Positions 46,235 through 52,678 of a stretch of DNA of 52,678 nucleotides are shown in pieces. The notes under the pieces were generated by a model. The model searched no databases and was not told the origin of the DNA. It worked only from the letters and a program-made list of their open reading frames with translations. A program made the position numbers and the translations under genes. Position 1 is the stretch's first letter; each line of letters starts with the position of its first letter. Source of the DNA: Bacteroidota bacterium (GTDB lineage: Bacteria > Bacteroidota > Bacteroidia > Cytophagales > Cyclobacteriaceae); assembly GCA_016191555.1 (NCBI GenBank), contig JACPVX010000027.1:1-52678 (forward strand), given 5' to 3'.

Positions 46235-46277
46235 GCCCTAATGCCTAAGTCCCAACCCCTAAGTCCTAATGCCTAAG
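46194..46277 (-). repeat. Right 12-unit heptamer array (inverted)
   Basis: Twelve in-phase C-rich heptamers on the plus strand: CCCTAAG, TCCTAAT, ATCCAAT, TCCCAAT, TCCTAAC, CCCTAAG, CCCTAAT, GCCTAAG, TCCCAAC, CCCTAAG, TCCTAAT, GCCTAAG. The same length as the left array (84 nt). It ends 13 nt before the GTG of the toxin-like gene. Confidence 0.93.
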
Positions 46278-46290
46278 TCCTTTTAATTCT

Positions 46291-49200
46291 GTGAGATACC
46301 TTAAAACGATACTGTTTATTCTTTTATTGGCTTCGCAAGTGGAGTCAGTTGGTCAGGTCTTCCCCGTCCAATCCACTGTGCAGTTGACGCCTCCGTATTC
46401 ATTGTATCTGTCGGATTATGCGGCACCGGGCTCGGAGCGATTGAGGGTAACGGCTTTCCTGATTGATGCTACCCGTCCCGAACTGAACGTTCGCTTTCGC
46501 CTGCGCATCGAAGGCAACGGAATAAAAATTGAAACGAAACCGGAGTTCATGCCACCGCCTGTTACGTTGTTGGGCGGTGTTCCATTGCAATTGATCAGCT
46601 CTGATCTGGCTGCTTATTTCGATCCACGCAATTTAAATTTCACCGGCATAACACAACGTGAGATTGAACAACGCGGAGCATTGCCGGAAGGCCTTTATCA
46701 ATTTTGTTTTGAAGTAATCGAATACAACCGCGGTGTTAAAATTTCGAATACCGGCTGCGCGGTGGCGTGGCTAATTTTAAATGATCCACCTATTGTAAAC
46801 GTACCGGCCGACAATGAGAAGATTCGCATTCAAGATCCACAACAAGTTATCTTCCAATGGACACCCCGCCATCGGGGCACACCCAACAGCGCATTCAATG
46901 CAGAGTATGATTTTAAGTTAGTGGAAGTTTGGCCGTCCACACGCAATCCGAACGATGCGATATTAACGTCACCGGTTATTTTTCAAACCACGACCAACGA
47001 AACGACAATCATCTATGGTCCTGCGGAAACACCGCTGGAGCCAGGCAGGCGCTATGCCTTTCAGTTGCGCGCACATGCGTATGCCGGTGCGGATGAACTG
47101 AGTCTTTTCAAAAACAATGGTTATAGTCAGGTCTACACATTTGTATATGGCGATGCCTGTTTGCCTCCTAAAAATATTTTGGTTAGCGATGTAGGGACTA
47201 CACGCTTTAATGTGAGTTGGGATGGAGCTTCGAATCAAACGAGTTATGCGCTGCGCTATCGCTTATCTCCCCAATCCCCAAGTCCCAATGCCCAAGTCCC
47301 AAGTTCTAATTGGTATACCAATGAATCGCTTACGCCAAATGTGACGGTCAACTCACTTCAGCCAAACACACGCTACGAATTTCAAGTCAATGCCGGTTGT
47401 GGCACCTTCACAAGTGACTATTCGCTATTGACCAATGTGACAACGAAAGATAATCCGGGCATTCAATATTCATGCGGTGTTCCGCTCACTCCATTTAATC
47501 TGGATCCTTCGCAGCTAATCAATAGTTTGAAAGTAGGCGATGTTATTAAGGCAGGAGATTTTGATGTGGTGCTCAGTAAAGTGTCCGGCAGCAACGGCAC
47601 CTTCTCGGGTGAGGGCGTGATTGAAGTTTCGTATTTCAATCAGGCAAAAGTAAAAGCCGAGTTCACCAACATCAATATCAATAATGAAATGCGAATGGTG
47701 AACGGTTACATGAACGTAACTGGAGCCGGAGTAGAAGTGATCCCCGCGGGCGTGATGAATTTAATGGACAATCTGGATGAAGCACTCGCTCAAGCAGATA
47801 AAGCATTGGACGAGTACGAAGCCAACCTTCCGCAACAGTTTGATGAAAACGCAGCCGTCACCAGCACACTGATCACTGTGCCGGGAACAGCTACGGTAAT
47901 GCCCGGCAGTAATGGTAGCGTGGTGATTGTAGATGGCAGCGGCAAGCGCACGGAAGTACCTGCCGGAACTACTGCTTCGGTGGTGGATAGCAGTGGCAAA
48001 GGTTACATCATCGACAGTAAAGGAAAAGTACACACCACCACCGCAGCCATTGCAACAGCAGCTGCGAAGCGCGAGTACAACCTGAAGTTAAAGTTTGCCG
48101 AAGCACAAGATCAGAAGTTTGGCTTTGATGCAAAACGCTATGATCCGATTGCGTCTACGTACACAAAAGTGGAAGACCAATTCCTCTCGTGGAAATCTGT
48201 GGCCACAGGCCAGACTGACAATGTCATAGCGCAGCTGGAAGGGACTGGCATAGATAAATCAAAGATTCGCTTTGAACTAAATGGGTCAGTAGTCAATAGT
48301 CAATGGTCATCGGGTAGTTCCGCTCCAGCGGCCAATGACCAGTCAACGATTAGCATTTTAGGTGCAGGAGATGGTGTGGAAAGTGAGTTGATTGCACTCT
48401 ACGAACCCAACTCCCAAGTCCCAAGTCCTAATTCCCAATTCCCAATTCCCAAAACCCAAGTCCTAGGCAAACTGAGTGTGATTGCCTACGATCAAATCGT
48501 TAAAGACTTGGTGATCGTTCCGGTAAATGGAAACAAGTATCCATACAGCGAAGATGCATTGCGCGCGCAATTCAATAAAATTTATGGACAGGCAGTAGTG
48601 AAGTGGAACATCACCTTCGCTTCCAATTTGGATGTGCCGGGCATTGATCCGTTTGACGATGGCGGCAGCGGACTACTGAGTAACTACAGCCCCGACATGC
48701 GCAAAGTAGTGAACGCCTACAAGGCCAACCTACAGCCCAATACCTATTATTTATTTTTAGTAAAGAACCCGAAGAGCAGCACATTGGCGGGCTTCATGCC
48801 ACGCAGCAAAGAGTGCGGATTTATTTTCGTTGATAAAAATGGCAGCGAAGAATCCATCATACGTACGATGGCACACGAGTTGGGCCACGGAGCGTTTAGC
48901 CTGCGCCACACATTCACCGAAGAGAAGAACACATTACCCGAAAAGGGAACGGACAATTTGATGGACTATGCCAACGGCAACAAGCTCTTCAAATACCAAT
49001 GGGATCGGATGAGGTATCCGGAGATTGTGATGGGATTGTTTGAAGGGGATGAGGATGGGGCTCTTATTTCGGAGTTTATTGATGATGCCGTTAAAGTTAC
49101 ATATACTATTGAGACAGGTCAAACTTGCTTTGCTAGTTCCTCTTATTTGGCACCCAATGGTAAACCAATTGATTTTACAGGATTGTCAATTAAGAGCTTA

Positions 49201-51915
49201 TTATATTCTAAAAGCTTCGAGAAAAGATATTTTGTTGTTGCGATTGAAGATGCAAATGGAATACATAAAGCTCAATATGATAAAGCAGGTGTTTTTAAGG
49301 ATTACAAGAATTTTATAGTTAAATACAAAGAAGGTTCAACTAGCGTAAAAGCAATATGGTATGACAATGAATGTTTCTTTAGGTTTTCTTGTATTCCAAA
49401 CTGGCTACCTCCTGCTGGAGATGTTTCATATGCAGAAGTTGCTTATAAGATTGATAAAGCAATCGAATCCACGCAAGATTATTCTCGCCCTTGGACTACA
49501 GTTAGCGCACTGGCATGCCAAAATTATATTGACGCCACGAATGGAGCACTCAATTCAAAAGTATACGACTACCTTAATAGAATTCTGAATGGCAGTCGCG
49601 TAAACCCCCTAACGGGAAACCGAATATCCATTGAGGCCAAGACGGTACTTACATCAACTAATCCATCTTTAAACAAGATTAAAGTAGAATTAAAAGATGA
49701 TGCAATCTATATCGATGGTTATAAAGTTACTCTTCAAGATTACCAAGTGCTTTTATGGTTGGAAGTTAATGGAGAAGAAAAAATTGTTGTAAAACAGATT
49801 CAGCTGGGGTCTAGGATTAATTCTTCAATAAGCAGTAGCCTTGACGCTTGGCGTGATGGACTTGCATGGGATCAGCGTTCATTTCTGTCGAAATTAGGTG
49901 GTTTGGGCTACCAGGCATTAGATGCTTATTTCACTGTTAACTATGATTTGTTGGATATGCTTAGTGTGGGCATTGGGAAACTTAAAATACCCCCAAGTGT
50001 ATACGACCCAACACATCCCGAATACAACCCACTCTACGCCAATGTATTTTCAGCCGTAAGTATTTCCACGATTATCAATGATCTAGTACTTGATCAATTG
50101 AAGCAGCGATTTCCCGATTGGGTTTGGATTAAAAATGCAGATGCAAGTCAGATGCAGTTTATGTTTTTCTGTGGTATGTATAATGGATTGATTGGTGTAG
50201 TTCAAAGTGTACCTGACCTTATGAAGCTAATGATGGCCCCTCTATCTGAAAGAGTCAGAACAGAAGCCAGCCTACAGTTTGAACAGTTTACAGAGCTGGA
50301 GATTAAAGTAATATCCATTACAGGAGATGAAATCATAGTCTGCAAAAAAGATGAATACTGGTGTAAGCTTTGGGAAATGCTTGGAAGTGGTTTGTCTGAA
50401 ATGTTTAAAGATGCAAACAAATCTGCTTACATGGCGGGTGAGATTATTGGACCAATATTGGTGACTTGTTTAGGTGATGTAGCTGCAGGAGAAGCCGTTT
50501 TAGCAAAAGTAGCGAGTACAACAATTCAAGTACTGAAATGGTGCGACAACTTTGGTGATGTGTTCCGTTTTTTAGGCGCGGGCACTTCTCTAATTAAAAA
50601 GACAAGTGGAAAGCTTTATGTTCAGGTTAAGAACTCTGCAGGAGCCCTACTTGAACAGGTTGATGATGACTTGTATCGGATTAAAGTGTTTTTAGAGAAT
50701 GCAACAGAACCAACATATCTCTCAAGCAATAAACTGCAGCTGGAATCTTTCGTATTGGCTGGTAGCCGAGGTGATTTAGTGTCATTACCAGACGGCTCTC
50801 AGCGCTTTACACTTTTTGAATCTGCAACCAATTCATCCAAGAGTCTAGATAATCTGGCAGAAAATATTCAGATCACAACTGCTAGTCTTCAACGTTTCCT
50901 TGATCTTGGATTGACCAGCAAAATGGTAAAAGATTTAACCTCTAGCTTCGGTACAGATGGTGTGAGTGTTAGTAAGTTGATGGATATTCTGACTCAAACA
51001 AGCAGGTTACCAGATGGAACTATAAAGGTAAAAGGCCTTGTGTCTGATTTGATAAATTCACCAAGTTTGAGAACCGCTCTTAAAAATGGAAACATGCAAC
51101 TTGATGCTTGGGCAAAACTAAAAAGTAACGATTCGAAGTTCGTTGTCAGAGATGCGGGAAGAATTTCAATATTCTCCAAGTTAACAACCAATGCGCAAGA
51201 TTACATTGCGCGATTTAGTGATTCAAAGTCTTTAAGTACATTACAACGATTTCTCGATGATGTTAATGCTGATCCCAAATTTCTGGCATTTGTAAATGAT
51301 CCTGCCAATGAGAAATATTTGCGAGGATTCCTTAACCACAAACTAACACCTGACGATGAGATTGCGATAGGCGGTCTTTTGTCGGAATTAGATGAATCGG
51401 CATCCATGGTGAAAAAGTGGTTGGAAGAAAGTGAAGCGAAAGGACGGTTTTTGAAATACATGAGAACAGGGAATAGCTTAAATGAAAATATTAAGAGTGC
51501 TTTACGAACAGAATTAAGGGCTAAAAGCGGACGCCTTCTTGACTTGATTAAAAATGAAACTGGCATTCTTAATTTGCATGAGTATGAAATACTAACCGAG
51601 GTACCCCTGAATACAAGTGGTGGTTTTATGAAGGCAGATATCATGTTGGTAAAACGTACATCGGATAAAGCAGGTATCGAAGACATAGTAATAATTGAAA
51701 ACAAACTCTCGAGTGGTACTGATCTTACAGAAAGGCAGTTGGAAGGATTTGCCCAAATCTCAAAGACTGGTACTATTACTGCACGAGAAGCAAAAGCTGG
51801 ATATTGGAATGGTCAATATGAATTCAAAAACCTTAGGGAGAAGTGCGTCAAATTATTTGACCATGGGAAAGACGATGTACAGGTAGTCGAAGCGTCAATG
51901 ATAAAAATTCAATAA
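46291..51915 (+). CDS. Giant secreted polymorphic-toxin-like protein: FN3, zincin, PD-(D/E)xK-like C-terminus
   Basis: A 1874-aa protein. GTG start with a clear signal peptide (MRYLKTILFILLLASQVESVG) is the only start that keeps it. Residues ~25-285 are beta-rich; ~290-385 an FN3 domain; ~440-840 mixed, with an Asp/Ala helical segment. A zincin follows: HELGHGAFSLRH at 862-873 (HExxHx6H) and NLMDY at 889-893 as a Met-turn-like motif. Residues ~900-1740 are divergent and helical, with a hydrophobic segment (GEIIGPILVTCLGDVAAGEAVLA) like the pre-toxin regions of other polymorphic toxins. The tip has D1783, E1803-x-K1805 and Q1816, a PD-(D/E)xK nuclease pattern. There is no T9SS domain. Inference: surface toxin whose zincin may release the nuclease tip; a candidate immunity gene follows by 1 nt. 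Two heptamer arrays lie in frame. Confidence 0.75.
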   Translation: MRYLKTILFILLLASQVESVGQVFPVQSTVQLTPPYSLYLSDYAAPGSERLRVTAFLIDATRPELNVRFRLRIEGNGIKIETKPEFMPPPVTLLGGVPLQLISSDLAAYFDPRNLNFTGITQREIEQRGALPEGLYQFCFEVIEYNRGVKISNTGCAVAWLILNDPPIVNVPADNEKIRIQDPQQVIFQWTPRHRGTPNSAFNAEYDFKLVEVWPSTRNPNDAILTSPVIFQTTTNETTIIYGPAETPLEPGRRYAFQLRAHAYAGADELSLFKNNGYSQVYTFVYGDACLPPKNILVSDVGTTRFNVSWDGASNQTSYALRYRLSPQSPSPNAQVPSSNWYTNESLTPNVTVNSLQPNTRYEFQVNAGCGTFTSDYSLLTNVTTKDNPGIQYSCGVPLTPFNLDPSQLINSLKVGDVIKAGDFDVVLSKVSGSNGTFSGEGVIEVSYFNQAKVKAEFTNININNEMRMVNGYMNVTGAGVEVIPAGVMNLMDNLDEALAQADKALDEYEANLPQQFDENAAVTSTLITVPGTATVMPGSNGSVVIVDGSGKRTEVPAGTTASVVDSSGKGYIIDSKGKVHTTTAAIATAAAKREYNLKLKFAEAQDQKFGFDAKRYDPIASTYTKVEDQFLSWKSVATGQTDNVIAQLEGTGIDKSKIRFELNGSVVNSQWSSGSSAPAANDQSTISILGAGDGVESELIALYEPNSQVPSPNSQFPIPKTQVLGKLSVIAYDQIVKDLVIVPVNGNKYPYSEDALRAQFNKIYGQAVVKWNITFASNLDVPGIDPFDDGGSGLLSNYSPDMRKVVNAYKANLQPNTYYLFLVKNPKSSTLAGFMPRSKECGFIFVDKNGSEESIIRTMAHELGHGAFSLRHTFTEEKNTLPEKGTDNLMDYANGNKLFKYQWDRMRYPEIVMGLFEGDEDGALISEFIDDAVKVTYTIETGQTCFASSSYLAPNGKPIDFTGLSIKSLLYSKSFEKRYFVVAIEDANGIHKAQYDKAGVFKDYKNFIVKYKEGSTSVKAIWYDNECFFRFSCIPNWLPPAGDVSYAEVAYKIDKAIESTQDYSRPWTTVSALACQNYIDATNGALNSKVYDYLNRILNGSRVNPLTGNRISIEAKTVLTSTNPSLNKIKVELKDDAIYIDGYKVTLQDYQVLLWLEVNGEEKIVVKQIQLGSRINSSISSSLDAWRDGLAWDQRSFLSKLGGLGYQALDAYFTVNYDLLDMLSVGIGKLKIPPSVYDPTHPEYNPLYANVFSAVSISTIINDLVLDQLKQRFPDWVWIKNADASQMQFMFFCGMYNGLIGVVQSVPDLMKLMMAPLSERVRTEASLQFEQFTELEIKVISITGDEIIVCKKDEYWCKLWEMLGSGLSEMFKDANKSAYMAGEIIGPILVTCLGDVAAGEAVLAKVASTTIQVLKWCDNFGDVFRFLGAGTSLIKKTSGKLYVQVKNSAGALLEQVDDDLYRIKVFLENATEPTYLSSNKLQLESFVLAGSRGDLVSLPDGSQRFTLFESATNSSKSLDNLAENIQITTASLQRFLDLGLTSKMVKDLTSSFGTDGVSVSKLMDILTQTSRLPDGTIKVKGLVSDLINSPSLRTALKNGNMQLDAWAKLKSNDSKFVVRDAGRISIFSKLTTNAQDYIARFSDSKSLSTLQRFLDDVNADPKFLAFVNDPANEKYLRGFLNHKLTPDDEIAIGGLLSELDESASMVKKWLEESEAKGRFLKYMRTGNSLNENIKSALRTELRAKSGRLLDLIKNETGILNLHEYEILTEVPLNTSGGFMKADIMLVKRTSDKAGIEDIVIIENKLSSGTDLTERQLEGFAQISKTGTITAREAKAGYWNGQYEFKNLREKCVKLFDHGKDDVQVVEASMIKIQ
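47269..47310 (-). repeat. Six heptamer units (42 nt) in frame within the FN3 domain of the toxin-like gene
   Basis: CCCCAAT, CCCCAAG, TCCCAAT, GCCCAAG, TCCCAAG, TTCTAAT, encoding residues about 327-340 (PQSPSPNAQVPSSN). Exactly 14 codons, placed in a loop between YALRYR and WYTNESLTPN of the FN3 fold, so the frame is preserved. Confidence 0.9.
48284..48311 (+). repeat. Four units of a second heptamer family (AGTCAAT type) within the toxin-like gene
   Basis: GGTCAGT, AGTCAAT, AGTCAAT, GGTCATC in phase, with partly similar sequence (GACCAGTCAAC) about 26 nt further on. Read in frame as SVVNSQWSS. Short, so it could be chance. Confidence 0.5.
48405..48467 (-). repeat. Nine heptamer units (63 nt) in frame within the toxin-like gene
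   Basis: ACCCAAC, TCCCAAG twice, TCCTAAT, TCCCAAT twice, TCCCAAA, ACCCAAG, TCCTAGG. Exactly 21 codons, encoding PNSQVPSPNSQFPIPKTQVL between IALYE and GKLSVIAYD. Stop-free variants dominate as needed to keep the frame. Confidence 0.92.
48874..48975 (+). other. Zincin active-site region of the toxin-like protein
   Basis: Encodes HELGHGAFSLRHTF (residues 862-875) and NLMDYANG (889-896). The third His is six residues after HExxH, one more than in classical metzincins (HExxHxxGxxH), and NLMDY fits a Met-turn. This is the last well-conserved-looking segment before the composition change at about 49060. Confidence 0.7.
51549..51915 (+). other. C-terminal PD-(D/E)xK-like toxin tip
   Basis: Encodes about residues 1753-1874. 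The order is helix (LHEYEILTEV), beta strand with Asp (KADIMLV, D1783), beta strand with ENK (IVIIENKL, E1803 and K1805), then a helix with Gln (LTERQLEGFAQ, Q1816), as in restriction-endonuclease-fold toxins of polymorphic systems. Fold assignment is by eye. Confidence 0.55.
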
Positions 51916-51916
51916 A

Positions 51917-52612
51917 ATGAACCTTTTACCAATAGGAAGGCAGAAAAATATTGTTATAGGAATCTTGAAACCAGCTCTAACTGTGGAAGGCTATGAGCAT
52001 ATTGTAAGAGATGGTGGAAATGACACCTTTATCAAACAGACAGAATTTGGTTCATCGTCATTTTATATTTATTTCAAAAAATTTGGAGATGCTGATTATT
52101 CAGGCGCATTGCTCTCCTTTAAATTTGTTGAACAAATTGTAATGGAAGTGGGGGATCCTAACATTGATTATTCTCAAAGACTTAAGACTAATGACTTCTC
52201 TCAGTGGACTGTTCTTGACCATAATAGTTGCTTAAGATATGATACAATTAATTCGCCTATTCGTGAAAGCGTGCAGGCCATTGCGTTCGCCAATGCTTAT
52301 TTAGAGTATATACAAACAGCAGGTCTGGCATTTATAGAGAAGTACAGTTACTTACCCAATGTACTAGCAGAAATGGATAGGCTCGAAAAGGAGGGAAAGC
52401 TCTGGCACGAAATACTTAGTGGCTTAGCTGATTATTTGTTTAGAGGTTTGATTATTTCGAAACTTTGCAATGACACAGCTTTTCTTTCAAAGCTTGAATT
52501 TTGCGATCATAAATTCTACAACGCACCACATTTAGTAGAATGGATTCCTTACTACGAAAAGCTAAAAGAGCGATTGAAGGAATTAGAGCCGAAGTATAAT
52601 ATGCAGAGATAA
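51917..52612 (+). CDS. Candidate immunity protein for the toxin-like protein
   Basis: A 231-aa cytoplasmic protein (no signal peptide, no membrane helix) that I do not recognise. Alpha/beta composition: an N-terminal beta-rich part (SSFYIYFKKFGDADYSGALLSFKFVEQIV) and an alpha-helical second half (SVQAIAFANAYLEYIQTAGLAFIEKY, YEKLKERLKELEPKY). The ATG follows the toxin stop after 1 nt (TAAAATG), so translation is coupled. Small cytoplasmic gene immediately after a secreted toxin with a nuclease tip is the standard immunity position. AT-rich like the toxin 3' half. Confidence 0.6.
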   Translation: MNLLPIGRQKNIVIGILKPALTVEGYEHIVRDGGNDTFIKQTEFGSSSFYIYFKKFGDADYSGALLSFKFVEQIVMEVGDPNIDYSQRLKTNDFSQWTVLDHNSCLRYDTINSPIRESVQAIAFANAYLEYIQTAGLAFIEKYSYLPNVLAEMDRLEKEGKLWHEILSGLADYLFRGLIISKLCNDTAFLSKLEFCDHKFYNAPHLVEWIPYYEKLKERLKELEPKYNMQR

Positions 52613-52678
52613 TTTTTCCAGCTATCAGTAGCTTATGTTAGTCTCAATTGCTGTCCTTCGTTTGCAGTTAAGTACATC

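Larger units (their letters stand above)
45670..46277 (+). mobile_element. Four-helix-bundle gene bounded by inverted 12-unit heptamer arrays (candidate element)
   Basis: A 608-bp block: left G-rich 12-unit array (84 nt), a 440-nt core holding one four-helix-bundle gene, and right C-rich 12-unit array (84 nt). The arrays are reverse complements in type, with a perfect 17-bp inverted match between 45733-45749 and 46217-46233. The block begins within the beta-barrel stop codon and ends 13 nt before the toxin GTG, so it fills the intergenic gap. No transposase, integrase or target-site duplication was seen; calling it mobile is an inference from its symmetry and from related arrays nearby. Confidence 0.6.

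Noticed and set aside
43774..46277. CRISPR array
   Set aside because: Units are 7 nt and contiguous with no spacers, and no cas genes are present.
51201..51704. 167-codon minus-strand open frame inside the toxin-like gene
   Set aside because: No recognisable motif, and it lies fully within a continuous sense frame.
46291..51915. T9SS cargo status of the toxin-like protein
   Set aside because: The C-terminus is the nuclease-like tip and has no sorting-domain pattern, unlike the SprB and CotH proteins.
52613..52678. Further gene at the right edge
   Set aside because: Only 66 nt remain after the immunity candidate, and no start or motif is visible.

Overview
The window reads as chromosomal DNA of a Bacteroidota bacterium, most likely a Cytophagales-type gliding or environmental relative. 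The main signs are type IX secretion (T9SS) sorting domains, a giant SprB-repeat surface protein, TAnnTTTG promoter boxes with little Shine-Dalgarno signal, an archaeal/eukaryal-type glycyl-tRNA synthetase, a heptaprenyl/geranylgeranylglyceryl phosphate synthase, 7TMR-DISM and LytTR signalling proteins, and a Kdo pathway. These assignments come from reading translated motifs; no database search was possible.

Layout. 1-11163 (minus strand): glyS, an M90/MtfA-like peptidase, a LURP-one/scramblase-like protein, dgt, a secreted CotH/lamin-tail T9SS protein, a membrane fatty-acid-hydroxylase/alkylglycerol-monooxygenase-like protein and an MMPL/RND exporter. The exporter's last ~195 nt at the window edge do not look like the family. 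11235-14698: a membrane histidine kinase, divergent from a tandem universal-stress protein overlapping a CPA2 cation/proton antiporter. 14790-17116: a membrane/lipid-flavoured cluster (biotin carrier, holin-like protein, small membrane protein, GGGP synthase) and a lone Phd/YefM-type antitoxin. 17222-19786: a Kdo cluster in which the place of the arabinose-5-phosphate isomerase KdsD is taken by a transaldolase/fructose-6-phosphate-aldolase-like domain fused to a KdsD-like CBS pair. 19792-23578 (minus): a LytS-type kinase, a LytTR regulator and a 7TMR-DISM kinase. 23723-29448: a carboxypeptidase-regulatory-domain surface protein, a YrdC/YciO protein, mltG, a thioesterase, a BrkB/YihY membrane protein and anmK (cell-wall turnover).

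29542-52612 is the accessory region. It holds, all on the plus strand, a secreted helical-repeat protein, a 1535-aa unknown secreted protein, a fibronectin-type-III protein, a 2172-aa SprB-repeat T9SS adhesin, a probable outer-membrane beta-barrel, a four-helix-bundle (S23-type) gene, a 1874-aa secreted polymorphic-toxin-like protein and a 231-aa candidate immunity protein. The toxin-like protein carries FN3, then a zincin with HExxHx6H and NLMDY, then a PD-(D/E)xK-like tip. I read this as a surface toxin-delivery locus.

The most striking unexplained DNA signal is a family of strictly 7-nt tandem repeats, T(A/G)GG(A/G)NT and its complement. Two 12-unit (84-nt) arrays in inverted orientation flank the four-helix-bundle gene and fill the gap between the beta-barrel stop codon and the toxin start. 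A further 12-unit array begins in the SprB-protein stop codon, with four inverted units inside the next gene. Two more arrays of exactly 42 and 63 nt lie in frame inside the toxin gene. The whole looks like an undescribed repeat or mobile-element family, comparable in form to the heptanucleotide STRR repeats of filamentous cyanobacteria.
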